A stretch of DNA of 64,000 nucleotides from Ruminococcus sp. (GTDB lineage Bacteria > Bacillota > Clostridia > Oscillospirales > Ruminococcaceae): assembly GCA_017516465.1 (NCBI GenBank), contig JAFXCR010000030.1:40359-104358 (forward strand). Direction: 5' to 3'. Below the pieces are notes generated by a model. The model saw only the letters and a list, made by a program, of their open reading frames with translations, did not search any database and was not told the origin of the DNA. Of the stretch, positions 1 to 9,700 are shown piece after piece; the stretch's first letter is position 1; each line of letters starts with the position of its first letter. The position numbers were made by a program, and so were the translations under genes.

Positions 1-11
1 AAGATATACAG

Positions 12-44
12 AAAAATGGTCACCCAAAAGGATGACCATTTTTT
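12..44. terminator. Bidirectional hairpin terminator
   Basis: An 11-bp perfect stem (AAAAATGGTCA at 12-22 pairing with 33-43) with a 10-nt loop and T/A tracts on both sides. It lies 24 bases past the stop codon of the minus-strand GH3 gene, so it probably ends that transcript and perhaps a plus-strand one entering from the left. Confidence 0.8.
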
Positions 45-67
45 ATAATAAACTGAATTTATTTAAA

Positions 68-1351
68 TTATTCTATCTGCATTTTCTCGGATTTGAGAAT
101 CAGGATTCTGCGGACGCTTTCGTTTATACGTTCTTCGGTGATGATTCCATCCTCAACAGCTTTCTCAAGAGCGTCAACAGCTTCTTTCATATCCTGTGGC
201 ATAAGGAGCATATCTGCTCCGGCGTCAACGATTTTAACTGCAAGTTCGCCGGATTCATACATTTCTGTAACTGCCCCCATTGCAAGAGAATCAGTTATAA
301 CTACTCCGTCATAGCCGAGCTTTCCTCTGAGTTCATCAGTAATCATTGTCTTTGAAACTGATGCCGGAAGCTGATCAACAGACGTCATTGTGATATGGCC
401 CATCATTACCATATCTGCACCGGCTTCGATTCCCTTTTTAAAGGCAAGATATTCATTCTGTTCAAGTTCAGCAAGCGTTTTTTCCGAAGAAGCTGTACCG
501 TAATGAGAATCCTCTGCTGTATCACCGTGACCAGGAAAATGTTTCACCGTGCAGTAAACCCCTCCATCGGAAAAACCTCTGACAGCAGCAGCTACAAGCT
601 CTGCTGTTTCCGAAAAATCATCGCTGTATGCTCTTTGACCGATAACAGTATTTGCAGGATTGGACCATGTATCCGCAACAGGAGCAAAATCAAGATTTAA
701 TCCTATTGAGAAAATATCACCGGCTATGGTTTTAGCGTTGCTGTATGCAGTATCTGTTCCCATTTCCTTGTATAGGTACATAGGATCAAATGATGTAGTT
801 CCAAGAGCGTCAGCACATCGTGCAACATCGCCGCCCTCCTCGTCAATGGCGTAGAACAGAGGAATCAAGCCCAAATCCTTCTGTATATCCTTTGCACCGG
901 AAAGCATTTCCTTAGCCTGTTCCATTGATTCAAGATTGGCTGAAAAATAAATCAAACCGCCTACCGGATATTGTTCCAGACAGTTTCTTGTTGCGTCACC
1001 CGATGCCGTTACAACGTCAAAACCTGTTAATGATTCCGGAGTAACTATGAACATCTGACACACCTTTTCATGAAGGCTCATCTGAGATATTATCCTGTCG
1101 TACCGGTCAAGATTATCTGCTGCATTGCCGGATGTATCTTCACTTGTTCCTTCCGGCAGATCCGTGGTCTTATCTTCATCTGACTTCAGAGTTGTTCCAG
1201 AAAGCGAATCAGAATTTTTCTTTTCACTGTTTTTTATTTCCCTTATGAAAACAACTCCAACTGCGGCAGCGATAATTAGTGCGATTATACATATAATAAC
1301 TATCATCCTGTACATGATACCGCCTGATGCTTTTTGATTATTTTTTTCCAT
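68..1351 (-). CDS. Membrane-anchored GH3 beta-N-acetylhexosaminidase-like protein
   Basis: A 427-residue glycoside hydrolase family 3 protein of the NagZ-like type, which removes terminal beta-GlcNAc from muropeptides or glycans. An N-terminal hydrophobic segment (about 14-36) followed by a Ser/Thr/Asp-rich linker suggests an extracellular enzyme tethered to the membrane. Family signatures seen: DEEGGDVARC near 170-179, KHFPGHGDT at 270-278 with the DSH histidine at 283 (the Asp/His dyad typical of NagZ), and the nucleophile Asp in ITDSLAMGA near 354. The ATG at 1351 is chosen because AAAGGGAG precedes it; a longer frame reaching 1459 has no ribosome site. The enzyme lacks the second GH3 domain, as expected for NagZ. 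Exact substrate is inferred. Confidence 0.85.
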   Translation of the reverse strand: MEKNNQKASGGIMYRMIVIICIIALIIAAAVGVVFIREIKNSEKKNSDSLSGTTLKSDEDKTTDLPEGTSEDTSGNAADNLDRYDRIISQMSLHEKVCQMFIVTPESLTGFDVVTASGDATRNCLEQYPVGGLIYFSANLESMEQAKEMLSGAKDIQKDLGLIPLFYAIDEEGGDVARCADALGTTSFDPMYLYKEMGTDTAYSNAKTIAGDIFSIGLNLDFAPVADTWSNPANTVIGQRAYSDDFSETAELVAAAVRGFSDGGVYCTVKHFPGHGDTAEDSHYGTASSEKTLAELEQNEYLAFKKGIEAGADMVMMGHITMTSVDQLPASVSKTMITDELRGKLGYDGVVITDSLAMGAVTEMYESGELAVKIVDAGADMLLMPQDMKEAVDALEKAVEDGIITEERINESVRRILILKSEKMQIE

Positions 1352-1465
1352 TTTTGTCTCCCTTTTCAAAATCGGAGCCTTCGATAAGCACATACTAACA
1401 AAGAAAAAGTCCTGACAAGCATACAAAGAACGATAATAGGCTTTTGACAATGTAAGCAAAAATGC

Positions 1466-1496
1466 TTTTGCAGAGCCGAAAAACGGCTCTGCAAAA
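1466..1496. terminator. Hairpin terminator after the vWA/lectin gene
   Basis: A 13-bp perfect stem (TTTTGCAGAGCCG at 1466-1478 with 1484-1496) and a 5-nt loop, with T-rich sequence on the minus-strand side. It sits between the stop of the vWA/lectin gene and the start of the GH3 gene and could terminate either direction. Confidence 0.8.
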
Positions 1497-1586
1497 TTTT
1501 AATTTGCATTTTTTCGGTGTGCGGATTTATCGACAAGCTGAGCAGAAAATTTTTCCTGCTTCCTGTTTTATATTATGTACATTTTT

Positions 1587-3437
1587 TCACGTTTCATACT
1601 CACAGATATATCCCGTTTTGCCATTGAATATATGTGCAAGCTCCGGTGTGAACAGATCATCACGCTGATCGTTCCACGTCCAACCATTACTGTCAACGTT
1701 CCAGAGCATCAGATACATTTCAGGCGTTCCGTCGAGATCATCTCTTGAAGGCTCACCGGGATACCATTTCTGATAGTTGAATGATTCTCCTGTTATCCAG
1801 TGACCATAAGCGTTACGGTTTCTGACAGAGGTATAACCACCCATCCAGACATATTTCACACCGGCAGCTTCTGCCATATCAACAGCAGTTTTAAGTTCCT
1901 CATCCGAGGTGATTGTGATAAGGTGTCCGCCACGCTTTATACATTCAGCGTTTGCCTCTTTCCAGTTAAGATTTCCCTTGATGAATTCATATCTTGAACC
2001 ATTTGACGAGCTCTTGCGAGCCTCAGTAGGTATGAATTGCATTTCAGTTACACCACCATATTTTTCATCAGCAACAGCAAGATTGATCTTTCTTTCCTTC
2101 TTTGCTTCTTCCTTGGAATCTGATACATATTCAACGCAGTACATTTCCTTTTCCTGTGCGTAGATCTGGTCAAGAATCTGGTGCATATCGTTAATATTGT
2201 TGATATTCCAGTACTGACCTCCTGTGTTTTCTGCAATTCTGTTGTAATCGCTCTGTGAGCTGTTTGTACCGATGATGAAAATCGGAACGGAAAGTTCATT
2301 TGCACTCTGAATTACTTCACTGGGTGTATGAACACTCTCAGTATCACCACCATCAGTAAAGGCAATAACACATCTTGCACCCTGCTGTGATCCGGCATTA
2401 AGAACCGATTCATACAATGCGTCATAGAGTGCAGTCATACCATAAGCCGACATATTATTAATTCCGTTTTTAAGCAGCTGCGGATCATTTGTATAGGTAC
2501 ACATATACATTACATACGAGTCGAATGCAATAAGCTCCGCCCTGTCGCCTGAGCGATAGTCGAGAGCGTCAACAAACCGACTCATTATGGACTGCATCTG
2601 GTAAAGATCACCATCCATACTTCCGGATTTATCGGCAACGAGAGCAAAGCTTACGCCCTCCTTACCTTTAAGCTGTTCAATAGATTTTACTTCTCTTTCA
2701 ACTTCCTTGCTGCCGGAAACCATTTCTCTGATTCCAACGTTAGGCGATGTAAGAGTAACAGCATTTCCGGAATTATCCTCAGCGGTAAAATACACCTTTA
2801 CAAGCGGATAATCTGAAACGTCAGACGAAACGTAGCTGATATTCACAGGTTGTTTTTTCACAGCGATCTGCTCTACTCCGGAAAATCCCTCAGGCTTTGC
2901 AGTTGTAGGCTGAGTCGTTACAAGTGTAGACGGAACCGCAATCGTTTTTGTTATCGGCTTTTCGTTTTCGGATGACAATGTAGTTGTTACGATATCGTCA
3001 TCATCTCTGTACTTCATATCAGAAGCCGAATCTTTATCAGATGAACCGGAAGAACCGCCTCCACTGAGTATGCTTGCAAGAAGTACTCCACAGAGTGCAA
3101 CAATAATTACTGTAAGTGCAACAAGCATAATGATAATCGCTTTATTGCCTTTCTTTTCCGGAGGAGGAGGCTGAGTCGGATAGAACATTCCCCGTCCGTT
3201 ATCCGGCGGAACAATATACTGCTGATGAGAGTATCCACTATTACTTTCATACTGCTGGGGCGGAATATACGCTCCGTTCTGGAAAGGTGCATTGTACCGC
3301 AGATTCTCTTCAACACCTATCTTATCAGCAATATCAGTATTTTTCGGATTCATAACATCGTTATTCAGAGCTGTACCGCATTTTGTACAGAAGCTTGCTC
3401 CGTCATCAATCCGATTTCCACATTTGGTGCAAAACAT
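1587..3437 (-). CDS. Zinc-ribbon / vWA / C-type-lectin membrane protein
   Basis: A 616-residue multidomain protein. Residues 3-20 form a CxxC-x10-CxxC zinc ribbon; 50-95 are Gln/Pro rich; 100-124 is one membrane segment; a Ser/Thr/Asp linker follows; 262-430 is a von Willebrand A domain with an intact MIDAS (DKSGS at 269-273, Thr335, Asp362); 481-614 is a C-type-lectin-like domain with the WYPGEPS region, WND near 588-590 and cysteines 499 and 612. The zinc ribbon should be cytoplasmic and the vWA and lectin domains outside. The role is probably adhesion or binding of an extracellular ligand or glycan, which is inference. The start has a clear AAGGAGAGGTG site and a consensus promoter lies upstream. 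The zinc-ribbon/vWA/lectin order is unusual. Confidence 0.85.
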   Translation of the reverse strand: MFCTKCGNRIDDGASFCTKCGTALNNDVMNPKNTDIADKIGVEENLRYNAPFQNGAYIPPQQYESNSGYSHQQYIVPPDNGRGMFYPTQPPPPEKKGNKAIIIMLVALTVIIVALCGVLLASILSGGGSSGSSDKDSASDMKYRDDDDIVTTTLSSENEKPITKTIAVPSTLVTTQPTTAKPEGFSGVEQIAVKKQPVNISYVSSDVSDYPLVKVYFTAEDNSGNAVTLTSPNVGIREMVSGSKEVEREVKSIEQLKGKEGVSFALVADKSGSMDGDLYQMQSIMSRFVDALDYRSGDRAELIAFDSYVMYMCTYTNDPQLLKNGINNMSAYGMTALYDALYESVLNAGSQQGARCVIAFTDGGDTESVHTPSEVIQSANELSVPIFIIGTNSSQSDYNRIAENTGGQYWNINNINDMHQILDQIYAQEKEMYCVEYVSDSKEEAKKERKINLAVADEKYGGVTEMQFIPTEARKSSSNGSRYEFIKGNLNWKEANAECIKRGGHLITITSDEELKTAVDMAEAAGVKYVWMGGYTSVRNRNAYGHWITGESFNYQKWYPGEPSRDDLDGTPEMYLMLWNVDSNGWTWNDQRDDLFTPELAHIFNGKTGYICEYET

Positions 3438-3505
3438 AGATCACCTCTCCTTTTCGTTTTTTTAACCACACAAAAAATCGTACTATCATTATTATGATCA
3501 CTATA

Positions 3506-3534
3506 ATTATACCATTTATGTATCTATTTGTCAA
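3506..3534 (-). promoter_or_regulatory. Consensus sigma-A promoter for the vWA/lectin gene
   Basis: On the minus strand TTGACA (3529-3534) and TATAAT (3506-3511) are both perfect and separated by 17 bp. The start codon is about 70 bases downstream. Confidence 0.75.
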
Positions 3535-3639
3535 TTTTCAATATATTTCAGAATGTAAAATTTGCACATATTTTTTTGTTACATCATACAAAATTTCGGA
3601 ATCTCATTCATTTTGTCCACTACATCTTCAAAAATTAGC

Positions 3640-3668
3640 TTGACAGTTGTTGAAAAAATATTTATAAT
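3640..3668 (+). promoter_or_regulatory. Consensus sigma-A promoter for the GH30 xylanase
   Basis: TTGACA (3640-3645), 17-bp spacer, TATAAT (3663-3668). The boxes are perfect and 50 bases ahead of the ATG, implying strong basal transcription unless a repressor acts here. Confidence 0.8.
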
Positions 3669-3717
3669 ATAAATGTAATAAAAAACGATCCTCAAAAATT
3701 ATAAGGAGTGAGTCTGA

Positions 3718-6600
3718 ATGAATCTAAAAAAGTTAATCGGAAGATTTACTGCTGCTTTTACAGCATCCGCAATGGTTGCCACAGCTGTATATATAACTCC
3801 GGAAAAGGTTGTTCCTGAGACATTTGATGTATATGCAGCTTCCAACTGCGTTGTGGATACAACCACAGAATATCAGCTTATCAGAGGTTTCGGTGGAATC
3901 AATCATCCTGAATGGACAGGTAAGGATATGACTGATGAACAGAGACAGACAGCTTTCGGAAACGGCTCCGGCGAAATGGGACTTTCCATTCTCCGTGTGT
4001 TCGTAAACCCCGATAAAAATCAATGGAACAAGGCTGTTCCTACTGCTAAATTCGCACAGAAAAACGGTGCTTATGTATTCGCTTCACCATGGGAACCGCC
4101 TTCAAGCTTAGCACAGCCCGGTGACGGTTCTTTTCAGGGCGGAAAAGTTCATCTTCCCAAGTCGAATTACGGTGCATACGCTCAGCATCTTAACGACTTT
4201 GGCACATACATGAAGAATCAGGGTATTGATCTGTACTCTATCTCTGTTCAGAACGAACCTGACTACGCTCATGACTGGACCGGATGGACTTCCGACGAAA
4301 CAACGGACTTTCTTGCAAATTACGGCGATAAGATCACAAGTACAAGACTGATGTCGCCTGAAACATTCCAGTATACAAACAAGGATTACTACAATAAAAT
4401 CCTCAACAACTCAAAGGCTATGGCAAACTGTGATCTGTTCGCAACTCATATGTACGGCACCCAGAGAAGCCAGATGGACTTCCCTGCTCTTGAAAACAGC
4501 GGCAAGGAAATCTGGATGACTGAGGTTTATGTTCCGAACAGTGAAGCTGATTCCGCAAACCGCTGGCCCGAAGCACTTCAGGTTTCTGAAAATATCCACA
4601 ACGCTATGGTTGTAGGTAATATGAGTGCTTATGTATGGTGGTACATCAGAAGAAGCTACGGTCTCATGGACGAAAACGGAAAAATCACCAAGAGAGGCTA
4701 TAATATGTCTCAGTACTCCAAGTGGGTACGTCCCGGCGATGTGAGAATTGATGTTACAGAACAGCCGGCAAGCAACGTTCTTGTTTCAGCTTACAAAAAC
4801 GACAACAAACAGGTAACTATCGTTGCTATCAACAAGGGCAGTGAAACATATACTCAGAGTTTCAGTATCGGCAGCGGCGAAAAAATCGTTGACGTTGACC
4901 GTTACAGAACATCATCAAGTGAAAATCTTGCTCTTACAGAAGATCTCGAAAATGACGGAACCGGTTTCTTCGCATCCCTCCCCGCACAGAGCGTTTCAAC
5001 TTTCGTTGTATCTCTCGAAGGAAGCGGTGTTACTCCCGGATCACAGCCCGACGAAAACGGCTGGTTCTTTCACGATGAGTTTGAACAGGATACTTGTTCA
5101 TGGGAAAGCAGAGGCTCATCCTCCATTCTCACAAGCGGCAGAACCTTCATGAAGGGCAAGGAAGCTCTCCTCGTTCAGGAAAGAACTTCTTCATGGCACG
5201 GTGCTGGCAAGCCCCTCAATCCTAAGGTATTCGTTCCCGGTCAGGAATATAGCTTCAGTGCTGATGTAATGTATTTTGACGGTGACGCCACAGATCAGTT
5301 CTACATGAAATTACAGTATACCGGTTCTGACGGTGAGCCGCACTACGACACAATTGCCGAAGCGAAGGCAATTAAGGGTGAATGGGTACAGCTCGCAAAT
5401 TCCAACTACACCATTCCCGCTGACGCTACTGATATGCTTCTGTATATCGAAACAGCTGAAACAACAAACAACTTCTACATCGACGAGGCTATCGGTGCAC
5501 TTCCCGGCACTAAAATTGAAGGTCCTGCACCTACCACATTTACTCTCGGTGATATCGACAACGATGGCAGAATCGACGCATTTGATCTTGTTCTCGCAAG
5601 ACGAGGTGCTATCAGCGGTGTATTCGCAACAAATGCAAGAACTCTCGCTGCTGACGTAAATCAGGACGGAAAGAATAATATCTCAGACGTGCTGATGATT
5701 CAGCAGTATATACTCGGAAAAATCAAGAAATTTGAAAAGACAGTAATTGATCAGCCTGAACCAGATGATACTCCGTCAGGTGAAATGCGTACAATATCAG
5801 AATATACTCCTGTTGTACAGGCACAGATGGTAATAAGCGAACCTGAAAGTTCCAAGCAGCAGCAGTCAGGCATTCAGTACGGTACATTACAGTCAAAAAG
5901 CTACTATTCAAAGTTCTGCGGCAGAAACAAAAAGTACAATGTACTTCTTCCGGCAGGCTACACCACAGATAAGAAATATCCCGTTCTCTACGTTATGCAC
6001 GGTTACTGGGAAAATCAGGACAGAATGATAATCAAGGGAAACGGCACAATGTACACAAAAGAGATCATCGGTAATGCAATCGCTGAAGGTGCTGCAAAGG
6101 ATATGATCGTGGTATTCCCTTACATCTATTCCAGTCAGTCACAGGATGACTGCTCTGCAATGGATGACGCAAACAATATCGCATACGACAACTTTGATAC
6201 AGTTCTTACTACTGAGCTTATGCCCCTTATCGAAAAGGAATACAGTGTTGCAACAGGCAGAGAGAATACCGCTATCACAGGATTCTCAATGGGTGGACGT
6301 GAATCTCTCAACATTGCAATGAAGCATCCTGATCTTTTCGGTTATGTTGGTGCTATCTGCCCTGCTCCCGGAGCTTCAGGTGCATGGAAGTTCTCCTCTG
6401 AGGAAGCTGCTCCTTCACTTATCCTTATCACTGCCGGCGGCAATGATACAGTAGTTTACAGCACTCCCGAAGGATATCACAATAACTTTACAAAGAACAG
6501 CGTGCCACACATCTGGCACTATTACGAAAGCGGATACCACGGCGATAACAGCATTCATGCTCATCTTTACAACTTCGTCCGTGCAGTATTCAAGGCATAA
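3718..6600 (+). CDS. Cellulosomal GH30 glucuronoxylanase-CBM22-dockerin-CE1 esterase
   Basis: A 960-residue secreted bifunctional hemicellulase. A signal peptide (about 1-41) is followed by a GH30 subfamily-8-type catalytic module (about 45-435) with acid/base Glu180 (SVQNEPDY) and nucleophile Glu269 (IWMTEVYV). The WYIRRSYG...KRGYNM segment (308-330) matches the arginine region that reads 4-O-methylglucuronic acid in this subfamily, so the likely activity is glucuronoxylan endoxylanase. Residues about 447-597 resemble a CBM22 xylan-binding module. A type I dockerin occupies about 608-672 (DIDNDGRIDAFD, DVNQDGKNNISD). The C-terminal third (about 720-960) is a CE1-type esterase with Ser857 in GFSMGG, Asp910 and a His near 941, expected to cleave feruloyl or acetyl groups. 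The dockerin is internal rather than terminal. The start is set by AAGGAG. Confidence 0.92.
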   Translation: MNLKKLIGRFTAAFTASAMVATAVYITPEKVVPETFDVYAASNCVVDTTTEYQLIRGFGGINHPEWTGKDMTDEQRQTAFGNGSGEMGLSILRVFVNPDKNQWNKAVPTAKFAQKNGAYVFASPWEPPSSLAQPGDGSFQGGKVHLPKSNYGAYAQHLNDFGTYMKNQGIDLYSISVQNEPDYAHDWTGWTSDETTDFLANYGDKITSTRLMSPETFQYTNKDYYNKILNNSKAMANCDLFATHMYGTQRSQMDFPALENSGKEIWMTEVYVPNSEADSANRWPEALQVSENIHNAMVVGNMSAYVWWYIRRSYGLMDENGKITKRGYNMSQYSKWVRPGDVRIDVTEQPASNVLVSAYKNDNKQVTIVAINKGSETYTQSFSIGSGEKIVDVDRYRTSSSENLALTEDLENDGTGFFASLPAQSVSTFVVSLEGSGVTPGSQPDENGWFFHDEFEQDTCSWESRGSSSILTSGRTFMKGKEALLVQERTSSWHGAGKPLNPKVFVPGQEYSFSADVMYFDGDATDQFYMKLQYTGSDGEPHYDTIAEAKAIKGEWVQLANSNYTIPADATDMLLYIETAETTNNFYIDEAIGALPGTKIEGPAPTTFTLGDIDNDGRIDAFDLVLARRGAISGVFATNARTLAADVNQDGKNNISDVLMIQQYILGKIKKFEKTVIDQPEPDDTPSGEMRTISEYTPVVQAQMVISEPESSKQQQSGIQYGTLQSKSYYSKFCGRNKKYNVLLPAGYTTDKKYPVLYVMHGYWENQDRMIIKGNGTMYTKEIIGNAIAEGAAKDMIVVFPYIYSSQSQDDCSAMDDANNIAYDNFDTVLTTELMPLIEKEYSVATGRENTAITGFSMGGRESLNIAMKHPDLFGYVGAICPAPGASGAWKFSSEEAAPSLILITAGGNDTVVYSTPEGYHNNFTKNSVPHIWHYYESGYHGDNSIHAHLYNFVRAVFKA

Positions 6601-6630
6601 TTAAAGCAATCTTCTATAATTCCCCCCATA

Positions 6631-6660
6631 GCTGACAGGTTAATCCTGTCAGCTTTTTTT
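6631..6660 (+). terminator. Terminator of the GH30 gene
   Basis: A 9-bp perfect stem (GCTGACAGG, 5-nt loop, CCTGTCAGC) followed by seven T, 30 bases after the stop codon. Confidence 0.9.
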
Positions 6661-6680
6661 ATCAGATACATATCATCAAT

Positions 6681-6719
6681 AAAAAAACTGCTTCTGATTT
6701 AAGTATCAGAAGCAGTTTT
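6681..6719 (-). terminator. Terminator of the mannanase gene
   Basis: A stem of about 15 bp (6684-6698 with 6705-6719) followed on the minus strand by a run of T (6681-6687 as A). It lies just past the stop of the GH26/GH5 gene and faces the GH30 terminator, separating the two convergent genes. Confidence 0.85.
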
Positions 6720-6755
6720 CATTATTTTATAATACTATGAGATCAGGAACTTATA

Positions 6756-9700
6756 TCAAGCCTCCGGAAGCTCTCCGGTCTTAAGAATATATTTCTGAAC
6801 TGCAAGAGCATCCTTGTTTGTAAGACCATCACCGTTTCCGGAAACATCAGCATTTAATACACCCTGTGCTGTAATAGCACTTTCCTCGGAACCGCCTACT
6901 GCATAAGCGTCAGGATTTCCGATAACCTGCATGATAAGAATAGCATCATTGAGAAGAACCTTGTCGTCACAGTTTGCATCACCGTAAAGCGTTGCTGACG
7001 GACCAGACTGCGGTGTAAATACAGAAGCGATCTCAGAATTGTTCTTGATAGCATCGAAGTAGATTTCGCCCCATTCTGTGAGCTTTGTGCCGTCCCAGCT
7101 GCTTACGAGGTCAAGATACTCAACGCCGCCGCTGTTACCCATCCATGACCATGCAATGTAGCCCATGTTATTCTGCTTGCAGTAGCTCATAACTGTTGCT
7201 TCATCAACATCACCGTCAGTATGCTTGAGACCGAACTCACCAACAAGCACAGGGGCACCACACTCAAGAGCACCGTCAATATTGTTCTTTACCATTTCAG
7301 CTGTACCGCCTGCATACTCATACATATGGATTGAGAATACTGTATTCTTTTCAGGATCTGATGCAAATACTGAAGCACCTTCGTCCTTGATTGATGTAGG
7401 ATACTGTCCCCAGCCGGCGCTGTCGATCATGATCATATTCTTGATGCCGGCATCACGAACAACCTTGATAGCTTCCTTACAGCCATCAGCCCAGCCAGCA
7501 CTGTTCCAGTCGCCGTACCATTCATTAGCAATGTTAAGGATAACATACTTGCGGTTTGCATTGAGGAGATCTGCCATTGTTGCCCAGTATTCAGCAGCAG
7601 CTACGATATCTGCATTTGAATTGCTTCCTGTTGCATCGTGTGCTTCAAGAATACAGATCTGCTTGTTTTCGATACACCAGCCTATGATGTCCTCGATCTC
7701 AGAAGCAGTAGTCTTATCCCACTTAGCTCCATCTGAGCATACGATACGAACACAGTTTGTGCCAAGACCAGCAGCTGCCTTGATAGACTGCTCTGTCTTA
7801 TCCTTGTACCATGCGTGTGCAATGTTTACACCACGCATTTCAAAGGCATTTCCGTTTGCGTCACGAATTGTCTGTCCGTCAACATAGAATCCCTTGCCGT
7901 CATTCTGTGAAGGAATTGAAGGACCAGGTGTAGGTTCGTCTGTCTTCATGGTATAAACTCCAGTGATACTGATTCCAGACTTATCTTCAAGAGCTGTACC
8001 ATTCTTTTCTGCGTACCAGATCTGTCCTTCGTATGATTTTGATGTGCCGAGCTCTGCCTTTACTGCCTCGATAATATCCTCATCCTCGACAACCTCTGTT
8101 CCGAGTGAGCAGTTAAGGAAATCATCAAGTAAATTCACCTTTACAGCACCGCTCTTTTTTGTTTCCCACTGAATATTTACCCAGTAGTATTCGCCATTGA
8201 GCGGGATAGAAATTCCAAGACCACCGTTTGCATATGTTACACCGGAAGGTACTTCAACTGTAATATAGAATTCATCAACAGCTTCAGGAAGTGTAACCTT
8301 GAAGTTGCCTGTTGTGCTGTCCTGTAAAACCTTTCCGTAATTCTTGTCGGGATCTGCTACTGTTGTCGTAGTTGTTGTAATAGGCTTTGATTTTGTAGTT
8401 GTTGTAGGGATAGGTGTAGGTGTAGGTGTTGATCTTGAATAAAGATTTGTCGGAAGTTCGTCAAGAGTGATGCAGTAATCGCTCTGATACATCTTGATTG
8501 TGTCTTCCTTTGTATTGAATACAGGATCAGAAAGGAAATTAGTATCCTGGCTTCCGCCGTCGTACCATGTACAGAAGTAGAGCCAACCAGCCTTTTCAGC
8601 AATGAGATTGTCAACTGTTGAGAAGCAGTCATTTTCAGCCATTGCTACCATTTTCTTGCTGTCATACTTTTCCATAATTCCATAGAATGTTGCACTGATA
8701 GCACTGTCATTGTGCTTGAGAACCGGACTTCCTGTTGACCAGTCTGTGCAATTGTACTTATCGTAACCAATAATATCTACATAAGCATCGCCGGGATACC
8801 AGTTTTCAGATGTAGAGAAGTTGTAGCTGTTCCACTCCCAGATAAGGTTGTGACAGCCGAAATCATTTGTGAGTGTCTCATAAGTGTAGATCCAGAGCTT
8901 CTTGTAAGCTTCAGAGCCTTCTCTGCCCCACCAGAACCATGAGCCTGTCTCACCGCCGCCGCCTTCTGCTTCGTGGAGAGGTCTCCAGAGAATCGGGATT
9001 CCCTGTTCTTCAAGTTCATTGAATTCCTTTGCAAGAACTTCAAGTCCCTGTAAGTAGTACTCATTTTCCTTTGTACCGGGTGTAGCAGCCGCAGAAGGTG
9101 AGAAATCTGTATCCTTAGCTGTGTATGTTGTCTTTGACCAGTCAATTTTCTGACCAATCTTGTAGCTTTCAAAATCCTTAGGTACATTATAGTGGAATGA
9201 AGCAGTAGCGATACCGTTCTTATTCTTTACCCAATCAATAATACGGTCAGTTGAGCCGTCGTCGCTGCCGAATGCAGGACAGCAGAAGTTACCGTAGTCG
9301 AAACCTCTGATAGCAGGATACTCACCTGTGAGATCTTTAAGGTATTCAAACTCATACTCAAGACCGTGAGGACCGCCGGAATAGATTTCCTGCTGACCGG
9401 AAATGATGTTATTTCCGTAAACTTCAGAAAGGTAATTCATGAGGCTTCTTGTTTCAGCTGTTGCCTTTACGTCGCATACAGTTACCTGTGAAGCCTTGAT
9501 AGGCGGAAGTGAAGCTGCTTCGATTGTGAAGTAGTCGAAGTTTGTCCATCCCCAACTCTTTTCAATAGTAAGGTTGTTTTTGCCCTTATTGAGCTTTACA
9601 GTCATTGAGATTGCTTCAAATCCTGTGTCATTTACAGGAATGGACAGTGCTCCCTGACTTACGCTGTTGATAGTAAGATTCTGCTGCTTCGCTCCGCCGA

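Noticed and set aside
7225-7887. A 220-codon plus-strand frame opposite the mannanase GH5 module
   Set aside because: Shadow of a long real gene on the other strand with clear catalytic motifs.
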